Counted from the stretch's first letter, positions 51,880-63,383 are shown. The stretch is 64,000 bases of DNA from Pseudoxanthomonas sacheonensis (GCF_010093305.1 NZ_PDWS01000005.1:62001-126000), one strand, 5' to 3'. The notes: generated by a model not told the origin, from the letters alone. Numbers and translations are program-made.

Positions 51880-51936
51880 GGTCCGCCACGGTTTCGGCGT
51901 TTACACTGGACACCCCGAAGACAGGAACGGTCAGAC

Positions 51937-53763
<1,827 letters not shown>

Positions 53764-54058
53764 CCGCGGTTATCCGCATGAGTTAGCGGCATCGCAGCTT
53801 TACGGCCAAAAGCGCACGTCGGAAAGTCGGTGGCAAGTGGGAGTCAGCCACCCGATACGGCGAAGCCAAGAAACGGCATGGAGAGCCGGCATGGGAGCTT
53901 GCTCCCGCCATGCATGATGCCGTTGATCGTAGGCCCGCAGGCGCCGTGGCGAAAGCGTGTGAATTATTTACGTTGCCAGTCCCGCTTCCGGTACGCAATC
54001 TTTTGCGAACAACGATAGGTGTATGGTCTTGTCTGTTTCGGCGGACTGGGACGGCTCG
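53764..54058. other. Gap after glmS
   Basis: About 300 bases without a credible gene. It contains GGTGGC/GCCACC and GGGAGC-TT-GCTCCC hairpins within a structured-looking stretch at 53800-53925. I do not recognise a known riboswitch or repeat in it. Confidence 0.4.
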
Positions 54059-54087
54059 TTGAGGGCTGTCGGGTCCTGACCTATAGT
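54059..54087 (+). promoter_or_regulatory. Promoter of the hybrid kinase operon
   Basis: TTGAGG, 17 bases, TATAGT; predicted start near 54094, leaving a leader of about 70 bases. Confidence 0.6.
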
Positions 54088-54162
54088 GCAGGGAAAGCTT
54101 GCAAGACCAGAGCGGCCGTTGGCCAGACGGCTGGACCCATGTCATGACGACGTGAGGGAATC

Positions 54163-57100
54163 ATGCAGCAGAGGGGAGAGTCGACTGCACGACACTGGGG
54201 ACGGCGCCAATGGCTCCTCGCGGGTTTCCTGTTGGCCGCGATCCTCGCCGGCTGGGCGGTCAGTCTGCTTTACGCACGGGCCGACGCGGAACGCATCGAT
54301 CAGCATTTCGATGAAGTGGCCGGCCAACTGGTATCGAGCCTTGGCGACCGTCTGGCTACCTACGAGCATGGCCTGCGGGGCGCGCGCGGGGCCATCATCG
54401 CTTCCGGTCCGCAACTGAGCAGAGAGAGGTTCGCCGCATACAGCCGCTCGCGCGAATACGGAAGGGAGTTTCCGGGCGTGGGGGGCTACGGCTACATCCA
54501 GCGCGTTCCCATGCTGGAAATGGAGGAGTTCCAGGAGCGTGCGCGCCAGGACGGCGCACCGGACTTCAGTCTTCGCCAACTATCGCCGCACGAGGGCGAA
54601 CGCTTCGTCATTCTCTACCTGGAGCCGGCACAGGGTAACCGCAGCGCGCTCGGCCTGGACATCGCCTCCGAGCCTAACCGCCGTGCGTCGGCGCTCGAAG
54701 CGGCGCGGTCGGGCCGTGCGGTTCTGAGCCATCCCATTACGCTCGTCCAGCGCGAAGAAGGCGTGCGCCATGGCTTCCTGCTGTTGCTGCCGGTGTACAG
54801 GGAGAATGCGGATCTCTCGACGAGCGACGCGCGCTGGCAAGCGACCTTCGGCTGGGTCTTCGCGCCGCTCAGCATCGAAGCGATCCTCGGCACTCTGGAC
54901 GCCGCCAACCAGCCCTATGCGCTTTCGCTGGCCGATAGGGACGAGGAAGCCGCGACCCATCCGTTCTATACCAGCCATGATTTCGGCGCTCTCGGTTCCG
55001 CCGGCCTCTCGCGGAAATATCCGCTGGACGTGCATGGCCGCAGATGGCTGCTGGAAGTGCGGGCCAGGCCGTCGATCGCCGCCAATCTGAGCCTGACGCC
55101 GCCATGGCTGGTGGGCGGCCTGGTGGCCGTGCTCGGCGCGATGGGCGCATTGCTCTGGTATGTGTGGGCGCTGGCCCGGGAGCGAAGGCGACATTCGCAG
55201 TTGGAGGGCGCGCGGCTGGCGGCGATGGTGCAGGGCTCGGTCGATGCCATCATCGCCTGCGATACCCAGGGCAGAGTCACGCACTGGAATGCCGCCGCCG
55301 AGCGCATGCTCGGCCGAACGGCCAGCAGCGCTCTAGGTCGGAATCTGGAGCATCTGCTGATCGATGCGGCCGGCGATGGCGTGCGGCACGATGCGCAGGA
55401 AGCCGATGGACGCCGCATGAAACTGCGGGGAGCCGACGCGCAGCTCCTGGATTTCATGGTTCTGGCATCGCCTTTCAGCGCAGCCGACGGACGCATCGCC
55501 GGAACCTGCCTGCTGCTGCACGACATGGCCGACCGCATCCGCGCGGAGGAACACTTCAGGCTGGTAGTGGAAGCTTCGCCCAACGCCATCCTGATGGTGG
55601 ACCAGGCGGGCATCATCCACTTGGCCAACGCCAAATCCGAAGAGCTGTTCGGGTATCCCAGGAGCGAGCTTCTGGGACATTCGATCACCAAGCTCCTCCC
55701 CGTAGGTGCGCGTGGAGGACACGATGCGTTCATCGCGCACTACTTCAAGAACTCCGAAGCCCGCGCCATGGGCGCGGGCCGGGACCTGTACTGCCTGCGC
55801 AGCGACGGTATCCGCGTGCCCGTGGAGATAGGACTGAACCCTCTTCCCACCGCAGATGGCCTGTATGCGCTGGCGTCGATCATCGACATCACCGAACGCA
55901 AGCGCCAGGAAGAGCGCATCATCCGGCTCAATGCAACGCTCGAACAGCAGGTCATGGAGCGCACGGAGCAAATCCGTACCTACTCCTCGCGCCTGACCGC
56001 CATCCTGCAGCATGCAGGCTACGCCATCGTGGCGACCGACATCGATGGGACCATCACCTTGTTCAATCCCGCGGCCGAACGGATGCTGGGTTATTCGGCG
56101 GACGAACTCATAGGCCGGAGGGGCATCGAATGCCTTCACGACGACGGCGATCTGCGGGCGAAATCCGCGGAGCTGTCCGCGGCGGACGACCAGCGCGTGG
56201 AGCCGGCCTTCACCCGCATCGCATCGCACCTGGAGCAACATGCCGTCGAAATTCCCGAGTGGAAGTATCTGCGCAAGGGCGGCGGATCGCTGCCGGTCAG
56301 GCTGAGCATCAGCGTGCTTCGCGACGATCGGCAGGAAGCCATCGGCTATCTGGTGATGGCTTCCGATCTGACCGAACAGAAGGCCAGGGATTCGGAACTG
56401 CGCAAGGCGATCGGCGAAGCGGAGCAGGCCAACCGCTACAAGAGCGACTTCCTGGCGAACATGAGCCACGAAATAAGAACGCCCATGAACGCCATCATGG
56501 GCATGCTTTATCTGATGGACCGTACGGATCTTCCCAGCGCCGCGCAGGACATGACCAGGAAGATCCGCCTTGCCGCCCAGTCGCTGCTGAGCATCATCAA
56601 CGACGTGCTGGACTTCTCCAAGATCGAAGCGGGCCGCATCGAGCTGGAAGACGAACCTTTCGATCTGGCGGACGTGATGGAAAGCGTGGCGGCGCTGATG
56701 GCCTCGGCAGTGGATGCCAAGGGCGTGGAGATGCTGATATCTCCTGCGCCGCCGGCGGCGCGGTATGTGCGCGGGGACGCGCTTCGCCTGGGCCAGGTGT
56801 TGATCAATCTGGTCAGCAATGCGATCAAGTTCACCCAGCAAGGCGAAGTGGTGCTGGACGTGGAGCAGCTTGCCGGCGCCACGGACGGAGGCGTCCGCCT
56901 GCGGTTCTCGGTCACCGATACGGGTATAGGTATTTCGGAAGAAAAGCAGCGGATGATTTTCTCGCCGTTCTCGCAGGTGGATTCGTCCACGACGCGCAAG
57001 TACGGGGGCACCGGATTGGGGCTGAGCATCTGCAGCCGCCTGGTCAAGTTGATGGGCGGCACCTTGGCGTTGGAGAGCCAGCCGGGGAAGGGCAGCCGGT

Positions 57101-58623
57101 TCTCTTTCGTGATCCCGTTGGCCCTGGATCCGAAGGCGGAGTCGAAAGCGAGCAAGGACAGGTATCGCGTGCTGGTGGTGGACGACCACGACATCGCCCG
57201 GGAACATCTTGGTCTCCTGGTCCGCGGTTTCGGCTGGACCGCGGATGTGGCCGATTCCGGCGAGCGGGCCATGCAGAGGCTGGACCGGCAAGGCGCAATG
57301 CAATACGACATCGTGCTGATGGACTGGCAGATGCCGGGCATGGATGGCTTGGCGACGGCGGCGATGATCAGAAGCCGCATTCCATCGCCGCGGCAGCCCA
57401 TCATCATCATGGTGACCGGCTTCGAGCGGAAGCTGATCGAACAGGATCCCTGCCGGGACGACGTCGATGCCGTGCTCACCAAGCCGATCACGGCCTCGGC
57501 GCTCTACAACGTCATCAACGAAGTGCTACGGCGGCGTGTCGGCGGCGCCGCGCTGCCGGACATGGTGTCGGTGGAGCAGCGGCTGGGCGGTTACCGGCTG
57601 CTGGTGGTGGACGACAGCGACATCAATCGCGAAGTGGCCCAGCGCATCCTCGAAGGCGAGGGCGCGCGGGTCGAGCTCGCGGTGGACGGACGCCACGCGC
57701 TGGAAATGCTGCAGGCGCAGCCCGATCGGTTCGACGTGGTTCTCATGGATGTGCAGATGCCCGAGATGGACGGCTACGAGGCCACCGCGCGGATACGCAA
57801 GTCGCCGGAGCTGGCGGACATGCCCGTTGTCGCGCTGACCGCGGGGGCGTTCAAGCGGCAGCAGGACGCCGCGTTGCAGGCCGGCATGAACGCCTTCGTC
57901 GCCAAGCCGTTCGAAGTATCGAACCTGGTGGCCACCATCCTGCAGTTCGCGTCCAGACATCCACAGGCGAGCTTCGGAGAGAAGCCGCCGCCGGTCTGCG
58001 CTGCCGACCCGGTGCTGGAGGACATAGACCCGCAATTGCTGGATATCAAAAAGGGGCTCAGCTATTGGCGCGAGGCCGCGCCCTACCGGCGCTATCTGGC
58101 CCAGTTCGCCCGCCGCTACGCGGGAATGGCGGATGCGCTCGAAGCTTTTATGAGGCGCGGCGACAGGGATGGCGCCTGCGCCGAAATGCACAAGATGCGC
58201 GGCGCGGCGTCTTCCCTGGCGCTGCCCTCGCTGGTGGCGGCTGCGGCGGAGGCGGAAGAACTTCTGCGCGACGGAAAGGATATCGACGACCTGATGGGAG
58301 GGTTGCGGCTGGTACTGCGCGAGACTCTGGAGGACATCCATCAATACGCCGATCCGGAACCGATTGCGGAGACGGTGTCGGCGAGCGAGGGGGAAGACTC
58401 CATAGTCTTGCTGGGCGAGCTTCTGAAGGCCCTCGATAGCGACGATCCCGAATCCATCGACGCCGCCGCGGCGCGGCTTTCGGGCCGGATCCGGTTCGAT
58501 ACCGCCGGGAAGATATTCCAGTACATCGAAGAGTTCGATTTCCGCGGTGCCGAGGATTTCATTAGCGGGTTGATCCGCGATGCGGCGTCGAACAGCGTCA
58601 AGGGCAACCAAGGCGAAGGCTAG
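54163..58623 (+). CDS. CHASE-PAS hybrid histidine kinase with two receivers and HPt
   Basis: 1486-aa membrane sensor. TM1 (residues 19-38), periplasmic CHASE domain (to about 310, GVGGYGYIQRVP), TM2 (313-336), PAS domains starting near 354, 464 and 610, HisKA with His769 (NMSHEIRTPMNAI), HATPase with NLVSNAIKF and GTGLGLSICSRL, receiver 1 with Asp1053, receiver 2 with Asp1196, and a C-terminal HPt with His1343 (EMHKMRGAASSL). CHASE domains bind small extracellular ligands. The HD-GYP regulator gene follows 10 bases later, so it is the likely phosphorelay output. Confidence 0.94.
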   Translation: MQQRGESTARHWGRRQWLLAGFLLAAILAGWAVSLLYARADAERIDQHFDEVAGQLVSSLGDRLATYEHGLRGARGAIIASGPQLSRERFAAYSRSREYGREFPGVGGYGYIQRVPMLEMEEFQERARQDGAPDFSLRQLSPHEGERFVILYLEPAQGNRSALGLDIASEPNRRASALEAARSGRAVLSHPITLVQREEGVRHGFLLLLPVYRENADLSTSDARWQATFGWVFAPLSIEAILGTLDAANQPYALSLADRDEEAATHPFYTSHDFGALGSAGLSRKYPLDVHGRRWLLEVRARPSIAANLSLTPPWLVGGLVAVLGAMGALLWYVWALARERRRHSQLEGARLAAMVQGSVDAIIACDTQGRVTHWNAAAERMLGRTASSALGRNLEHLLIDAAGDGVRHDAQEADGRRMKLRGADAQLLDFMVLASPFSAADGRIAGTCLLLHDMADRIRAEEHFRLVVEASPNAILMVDQAGIIHLANAKSEELFGYPRSELLGHSITKLLPVGARGGHDAFIAHYFKNSEARAMGAGRDLYCLRSDGIRVPVEIGLNPLPTADGLYALASIIDITERKRQEERIIRLNATLEQQVMERTEQIRTYSSRLTAILQHAGYAIVATDIDGTITLFNPAAERMLGYSADELIGRRGIECLHDDGDLRAKSAELSAADDQRVEPAFTRIASHLEQHAVEIPEWKYLRKGGGSLPVRLSISVLRDDRQEAIGYLVMASDLTEQKARDSELRKAIGEAEQANRYKSDFLANMSHEIRTPMNAIMGMLYLMDRTDLPSAAQDMTRKIRLAAQSLLSIINDVLDFSKIEAGRIELEDEPFDLADVMESVAALMASAVDAKGVEMLISPAPPAARYVRGDALRLGQVLINLVSNAIKFTQQGEVVLDVEQLAGATDGGVRLRFSVTDTGIGISEEKQRMIFSPFSQVDSSTTRKYGGTGLGLSICSRLVKLMGGTLALESQPGKGSRFSFVIPLALDPKAESKASKDRYRVLVVDDHDIAREHLGLLVRGFGWTADVADSGERAMQRLDRQGAMQYDIVLMDWQMPGMDGLATAAMIRSRIPSPRQPIIIMVTGFERKLIEQDPCRDDVDAVLTKPITASALYNVINEVLRRRVGGAALPDMVSVEQRLGGYRLLVVDDSDINREVAQRILEGEGARVELAVDGRHALEMLQAQPDRFDVVLMDVQMPEMDGYEATARIRKSPELADMPVVALTAGAFKRQQDAALQAGMNAFVAKPFEVSNLVATILQFASRHPQASFGEKPPPVCAADPVLEDIDPQLLDIKKGLSYWREAAPYRRYLAQFARRYAGMADALEAFMRRGDRDGACAEMHKMRGAASSLALPSLVAAAAEAEELLRDGKDIDDLMGGLRLVLRETLEDIHQYADPEPIAETVSASEGEDSIVLLGELLKALDSDDPESIDAAAARLSGRIRFDTAGKIFQYIEEFDFRGAEDFISGLIRDAASNSVKGNQGEG

Positions 58624-58632
58624 GAGTACCGC

Positions 58633-59643
58633 ATGCCTAACGGTCCGATTCTGTGCGTCGACGATGAGCCGAACAACTTGGCGCTGTTCCGGCAGATACT
58701 CGGCGGCGATTATCGCCTGGTGCTGGCGCGCGACGGCGCGCAAGCGCTCCGCGCAGCGGAGAAGCATGCGCCGTCGCTGATCCTGTTGGACGTGGAGATG
58801 CCGGACATGGACGGATACGAAGTCGCATCGGCGCTCAAGGCCAATCCCCAAACCGAACATATCCCCATCATCTTCGTCACCTCGCTGGGTCGCGAGGCCG
58901 ATGAGCGCACCGGCTTCGCCTGCGGCGGCGTGGACTACATCGCCAAGCCGGTCTCGCCTTTCATCCTCAGGGCGCGCGTCAATACGCATCTGTCCCTGGT
59001 TCGGGCCTCCGCACTCAACAGCAGCTACCAGGACGCGATCCGGATGCTGGGCATCGCCGGCCATTACAACGATTCGGATACGGGCGTGCATATCTGGAGG
59101 ATGGCTGCGTACGCGCGGATTCTGGCCGAGGCGGCCGGTTGGGAAAGCGCGCGCGCCGAGTTGCTGGAACAGGCTGCCCCCATGCACGACACCGGCAAGA
59201 TCGGGATTCCCGACGGAATCCTCAAGAAGCCGGGAAAGCTGTCTGCGCCGGAGTGGGAGATCATGAAGCGCCATACGCAGATCGGCTACGAAATCCTCAG
59301 CCGTAGCCACGCGCCGCTTTTCCAGCTCGCCGCGGAGGTGGCGCTGAACCACCATGAGCGCTGGGACGGGACGGGTTATCCCGGCGCGCTGGCGGGCGAA
59401 GACATTCCTCAATCGGCGCGGATCGTGGCGGTGGCCGATGTCTTCGATGCGCTCGCCATGCGCCGCCCCTACAAGGAGGCCTGGCCCATGGACGAGGTCG
59501 TCGCAAAGATCGAAGAAGGCCGGGGGACGCACTTCGAACCACGAATGGTGGAATTGTTCCTGGATTGCCTGCCGCGCCTGCTCGAAACCAAGGCGCATTG
59601 GGACAGCCGGGATTCCGATACCGTCCTCCCCGAGGCCCAATAG
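58633..59643 (+). CDS. HD-GYP response regulator (RpfG-like)
   Basis: 336-aa protein: receiver domain with Asp53 (LILLDVEMPDMDG), then an HD-GYP domain with His185-Asp186 in MHDTGKIGIPD, NHHERWDGTGYP (Gly-Tyr-Pro at 248-250) and VADVFDALAMRRPYK. HD-GYP proteins degrade cyclic di-GMP. Key residues are intact. Cotranscribed with the hybrid kinase; AGGAG precedes the ATG. Confidence 0.95.
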   Translation: MPNGPILCVDDEPNNLALFRQILGGDYRLVLARDGAQALRAAEKHAPSLILLDVEMPDMDGYEVASALKANPQTEHIPIIFVTSLGREADERTGFACGGVDYIAKPVSPFILRARVNTHLSLVRASALNSSYQDAIRMLGIAGHYNDSDTGVHIWRMAAYARILAEAAGWESARAELLEQAAPMHDTGKIGIPDGILKKPGKLSAPEWEIMKRHTQIGYEILSRSHAPLFQLAAEVALNHHERWDGTGYPGALAGEDIPQSARIVAVADVFDALAMRRPYKEAWPMDEVVAKIEEGRGTHFEPRMVELFLDCLPRLLETKAHWDSRDSDTVLPEAQ

Positions 59644-59722
59644 GGAGGACAAGAAATAACGGAATGCCGGTGTCCACTCGATGTTTGCGGCCAAGAGCGG
59701 ATGCCGGCCAGACCGCGCTCCG

Positions 59723-60781
59723 CTAACGCGGAAGGTCCGAGTCGCGCAGCAGGGCCATGGCCTGGGTGCGCGAGCGCACGCCCAGTTTTTCGAAGATGCG
59801 GGTCAGCGCATTGCGCACGGTCTTGTCGCTGATGAACAGCGATGCGGCGATCTGCGCGTTGGTGCGGCCGGCGACCAGGCCGGCGACGATGGCGCGCTCG
59901 CGAGCGGTCAGCGCGGACAATCGCGCATCGCTGTCGCCGAAGCCTTCGCCGAGGAACTGCAGCACTTCGGCGCAGAAGCGTTCCCACGCCGGTTCGTGCT
60001 CCAGCAGCACGTGGTTGCGCGATTCCAGTTCGACGAACCGGGAACCGGCAATGCCCGCCGCCAGCAAGCGTCCTTCCTCCAGCGGCACCACGCCGTCCTG
60101 ACGCGCGTGCAGCACCAGCGTAGGCACGGTGATCCGTTGCAGCAACGAGACGACGTTTATGTGACCGCGCGCATCCAGCAGCGCGCCGGCCGCCTCGGCC
60201 GTGGTGGTGGTGCGCGCCAGTTCGTTGAACCACTGCACCTGCGCCTCGGTGGCCTCGGGAATGAAGCGCGAGGTGAACAATTGACGGAAGACCGGGTTCT
60301 CGTTGGCCCAACCCACCCGTGCGATGTCGGCGATGGCGTGATACAGGCGCGCGCTTTCCTCATCGCCGCGCTCGTAGGGTCCGCGCGCGTAGGCGCCGTA
60401 CAGCACCAGTCTGGACACGCGCTGCGGATGCTTGGCCGCATACGCCACACACGCTGCCGCGCCCTGCGATATGCCCAGCAGGGCGAACGGCCGGTCGATC
60501 CCCGCCGCGTCCACCACCGCCTCCAGATCGCCCAGCCAGTGCTCCAGGTGCAGGCCACGCGGGTCGCCGCCGGTCATGCCGCAACCGCGTTCGTCGTAAC
60601 GCACGAAACGGAAGTGGCCGCCGAAGAAGCGCGACCAGTGGCGCCAGATCGGGCTTTCCAGATCGTATTCCAGATGGCTCAGCCAGTTGGCCGCCTTCAC
60701 CAGCGGCTGGCCGGCGCCCATCGACGCCCAGGCCAGGCGCGCGCCATCGCCGGTGGTCAGGTAGCGGATGGATTGCTGCAT
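59723..60781 (-). CDS. Alpha/beta hydrolase fused to LuxR-type DNA-binding domain
   Basis: 352-aa protein. Residues 1-270 are an alpha/beta hydrolase: RYDERGCGMTGG, nucleophile Ser in GISQGAA, Asp in ARQDGVVPLEEG, His in RNHVLLEHEPAW. Residues 285-352 are a LuxR/NarL helix-turn-helix (LTARERAIVAGLVAGRTNAQIAASLFISDKTVRNALTRIFEKLGV). The hydrolase part may sense or hydrolyse a ligand and so control DNA binding. GGGAG precedes the ATG at 60781. Confidence 0.9.
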   Translation of the reverse strand: MQQSIRYLTTGDGARLAWASMGAGQPLVKAANWLSHLEYDLESPIWRHWSRFFGGHFRFVRYDERGCGMTGGDPRGLHLEHWLGDLEAVVDAAGIDRPFALLGISQGAAACVAYAAKHPQRVSRLVLYGAYARGPYERGDEESARLYHAIADIARVGWANENPVFRQLFTSRFIPEATEAQVQWFNELARTTTTAEAAGALLDARGHINVVSLLQRITVPTLVLHARQDGVVPLEEGRLLAAGIAGSRFVELESRNHVLLEHEPAWERFCAEVLQFLGEGFGDSDARLSALTARERAIVAGLVAGRTNAQIAASLFISDKTVRNALTRIFEKLGVRSRTQAMALLRDSDLPR

Positions 60782-60967
60782 GGGCGGCTCCCTGAAGGGA
60801 CTGGCGGAGTGTAGCCGGGACATTGTTCATCCATCGAACACGCAAAACAGGCGCACGTCGGGACATTGCTCACCTGCCGGGCGCGCGCCGTGCGGACGAT
60901 GCTATGGCGTCCGTTCTCCGCTGCGCGTGCTTGGGGGCGCGCTTCCGCCACCGCATCGAGGTCGCCG

Positions 60968-61738
60968 ATGAAACGTTCCCTGATCCTGCTTTACGGCGTG
61001 GCTTGCTACGCCGTGTTCTTCGCCACTTTCCTGTACGCCATCGGCTTCATTGGCAACCTGTGGGTGCCCAAGGCCATGGATTCGGCGCGCAGCACCAGCG
61101 TCGGCGCCGCGGTGCTGATCGATCTGGGCCTGCTGGCTCTGTTCGCGCTGCAGCACAGCGTGATGGCGCGGCCGGCGTTCAAGCGCGCGTGGACCAAGGT
61201 CATTCCCGAATCCGCCGAACGCAGCACCTACACGCTGCTTTCCAGTCTGGCGCTGATCCTGCTGTTCTGGCTGTGGCGCCCTGTCGGCGGGATGGTGTGG
61301 AACGTGGAGAACGAAACCGCGCGCATCGCCTTGTACGCGGCCTACGCGTTCGGCTGGGCGCTGCTGCTGTACGTGACCTTCCTGCTCGACCACTTCGATC
61401 TGTTCGGCCTGCGCCAGGTATGGCTGCAGTTCCGCGGGCGGCCGTACACCCATGTGCCGTTCAAGACGCCCACCCTGTACCGCTGGGTGCGTCATCCCTT
61501 GTACGTGGGGTGGCTGATCATCTTCTGGGCCACCCCCGCCATGACCGTCACCCACCTGCTGTTCGCATTGATGACCACCGCCTACATCCTGATCGCCATT
61601 CAACTGGAAGAACGCGATCTGGTGGCCGCGCTGCCGGAGTACGGCGAATACCGCAAGCGGGTGCCGATGCTGGTGCCGGGGACCAAGCGGCGGGAAAGCG
61701 GGGGCGTGAGCGTGACTGCGCGCCGATCGGCGGGTTGA
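60968..61738 (+). CDS. PEMT/NnrU-like membrane methyltransferase (MddA-like)
   Basis: 256-aa membrane protein with about six helices. The C-terminal signature RWVRHPLYVGWLIIFWATPAMTVTHLLFA and EERDLVAALPEYGEYRKRVPML is that of isoprenylcysteine/phospholipid methyltransferases. Overall form and LQHSVMARPAFKRAW match MddA, which methylates methanethiol to dimethyl sulfide. ATG at 60968 has GAGG upstream. Specific activity unproven. Confidence 0.82.
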   Translation: MKRSLILLYGVACYAVFFATFLYAIGFIGNLWVPKAMDSARSTSVGAAVLIDLGLLALFALQHSVMARPAFKRAWTKVIPESAERSTYTLLSSLALILLFWLWRPVGGMVWNVENETARIALYAAYAFGWALLLYVTFLLDHFDLFGLRQVWLQFRGRPYTHVPFKTPTLYRWVRHPLYVGWLIIFWATPAMTVTHLLFALMTTAYILIAIQLEERDLVAALPEYGEYRKRVPMLVPGTKRRESGGVSVTARRSAG

Positions 61739-61745
61739 GGTTTCC

Positions 61746-61766
61746 ATAGGGTGGGCTCCAGCCCAC
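61746..61766. repeat. Short hairpin repeat
   Basis: AGGGTGGGCTCCAGCCCACC, a perfect stem after the methyltransferase gene, related to the unit at 36362-36384. Confidence 0.55.
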
Positions 61767-61864
61767 CAGTCGCCGAACATCAGCGCTTAGAGTCTGCTCG
61801 CGACGTACCGGAAGACGTCATATTCATCTGCGGAAGAATCTGCGGAGGATATGGAAAAATGACT

Positions 61865-61967
61865 CGTCGTCCCCGCGAAGGCGGGGATCCAGTGTCTTGC
61901 CTACCGCGATCGTGGAGTTTGAACGAAAGCTTTAAGTCGCTGGATCCCCGCCTTCGCGGGGACGACG
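61865..61967. repeat. Large inverted repeat, CGTCGTCCCCGCGAAGGCGG family
   Basis: Perfect 28-base arms (61865-61892, 61940-61967) around a 47-base loop. Resembles a small non-autonomous mobile element or REPIN. Confidence 0.88.
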
Positions 61968-62016
61968 GGATAATTTTCCAGTTTCAGTAATTGTTCCAGA
62001 GATCGTCAACAGGTTT

Positions 62017-62199
62017 TCAGAAGTCCTTCAACCATAAAGCCACCGCTTTCATCGTCCAGCCAGCCGCATACAGACCAACGCCGAATACCGCATGCGTGAC
62101 CAGACTGTTGAGGCGCGCAAGCGCGGGTCGAGGTGCAAGACGCGCGGCCATGCCCATGCCGAGTTGTCCAATCCAGTCGTCGCCGAAAAAATTCGAGCA
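62017..62199 (-). pseudogene. DUF2938 family gene remnant (C-terminal part)
   Basis: In the minus frame ending at 62017 the sequence reads FFGDDWIGQLGMGMAARLAP, then ARLNSLVTHAVFGVGLYAAG, then a short tail ending KDF. This fits the last helix-rich section of DUF2938 membrane proteins. No N-terminal two thirds can be found upstream, where the sequence turns A/T-rich. Probably a deletion remnant; alternative is a very short membrane protein. Confidence 0.55.
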
Positions 62200-62639
62200 A
62201 AAAAATCTGCGAGAATTATTCCGCTCACGTAGTGCGGCTGCAGTCCGGCCGCACGCTCGTCGGGTAGCTATTGGTCTACCACAGCATGACCCTGGCTTGC
62301 GGAATCGACATGGACAAATCGCGCAATATGGCCGAATTGGTAACGATGAAATAATCGGTCACTCGGGGCGAGACTTGCCAATAAATTTTTGCGTGTGAGC
62401 AATTGTCACGTCAAAGTGGTTTGCCGGGTTGCATCTGCGCCCCGGAGAATGGCAGCTGGAAAGACGCGCGCCGACTCGGCGTCATGTGCGACGCCCTGCG
62501 TTATGCCGTCGCCTGTTCCGCGTCCAGCCATATGGAATGCCCCACTTTCCGGCGCATTCTGCGGGCTGCCGAATCGGGGGCGTTTGCGGAGCGGCGGGTC
62601 AGGAAAAATCCGCGTCGATGACAGGCGGGCCGCCGGTAA
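62200..62639. other. Gap with lower-GC patches and no clear gene
   Basis: Contains A/T-rich islands near 62180-62220 and 62330-62400. An open frame at 62403-62621 (72 codons, MSRQSGLPGCICAPENGS...) has no ribosome site and no recognisable domain. Looks like decayed or acquired DNA. Confidence 0.45.
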
Positions 62640-63383
62640 TCATTCCACCCGCATCCGCATCGCATGCAGCCGCTCGAAATGCGGCCTGCATTGCTCCGCT
62701 ACCTCCGCCGCCGCACCGGAAAGACTGATCTGCTTGACCACCGGCGCCTCAAAACCCGTCGATTCCCACACGTGCGCATACCAGTGCGGCGCCCAGATGC
62801 CGTCGCTGTCGCGCCGGCCCGGCGGCCAATGCAGCATCCGCGCGGTGAAAGGAATGCCCAGCCAATCGCACAGGGCACGCAGATGGGGCTCGGGCGCGCG
62901 CAGGAAATCCCCCGCATCCAGGATCGGCGGCGGCGAACCGGTCGCGTGCAGCTCGTCGTACAGCGCCACCTGCTGCGGCAGGCCGATATCGTCGGCGGTT
63001 ACCGTCGCCCGCGACTTCACGTAGGACGCCACCACTTCGCGCGGATCGCGGATCAGCAGCACGTTGCGCAGCCCCGCGATCCAGGCGTGGTCCATGTGCG
63101 GCAGCAGATGGTGGGTCATGTGCTTCTGGTACCACACCGCCGCGCCGCCGGGCGCCGGCCCCAACAGCGAATCGACCACCCGCCGCCAGTCGGTGTCGCC
63201 ATCGGCGATCACTTCCTCGCGCGCCGGATGGTCCAGGCCGGTGCGGTCCAGGTAGTGCGCGTACAGCGGCTCGTCGCTGACCGCGCAGTCGCCGCGGTTT
63301 TCCCAGGCGCGCATCATCGCGGTGGAAATATTGCGCGGCCCCGACCACATGGCCACCCGCACCACCTGCGCGGACGCGCTCAT
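62640..63383 (-). CDS. Sulfotransferase-family protein
   Basis: 247-aa protein with the P-loop-like N-terminus of the sulfotransferase fold (VAMWSGPRNISTAMMRAWENR, for PAPS 5'-phosphate binding) and the second motif LLIRDPREVVASYVKSR for the 3'-phosphate. Its ATG overlaps the aminotransferase stop (ATGA). Related genes are commonly annotated as sulfotransferases, though none of the activity is visible here. Acceptor unknown. Confidence 0.8.
   Translation of the reverse strand: MSASAQVVRVAMWSGPRNISTAMMRAWENRGDCAVSDEPLYAHYLDRTGLDHPAREEVIADGDTDWRRVVDSLLGPAPGGAAVWYQKHMTHHLLPHMDHAWIAGLRNVLLIRDPREVVASYVKSRATVTADDIGLPQQVALYDELHATGSPPPILDAGDFLRAPEPHLRALCDWLGIPFTARMLHWPPGRRDSDGIWAPHWYAHVWESTGFEAPVVKQISLSGAAAEVAEQCRPHFERLHAMRMRVE

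Noticed and set aside
51880-51936. glmS ribozyme upstream of glmS
   Set aside because: The gap is too short and occupied by the sigma-54 control region; the ribozyme is typical of Gram-positive bacteria.
53800-53925. Cyclic di-GMP or cobalamin riboswitch before the hybrid kinase
   Set aside because: Conserved core sequences of those riboswitches are not present; only generic stems are seen.
55044-58439. 1131-codon alternative frame inside the hybrid kinase
   Set aside because: Arg/Gly-rich shadow sequence with no recognisable motif; the annotated frame has all kinase boxes.
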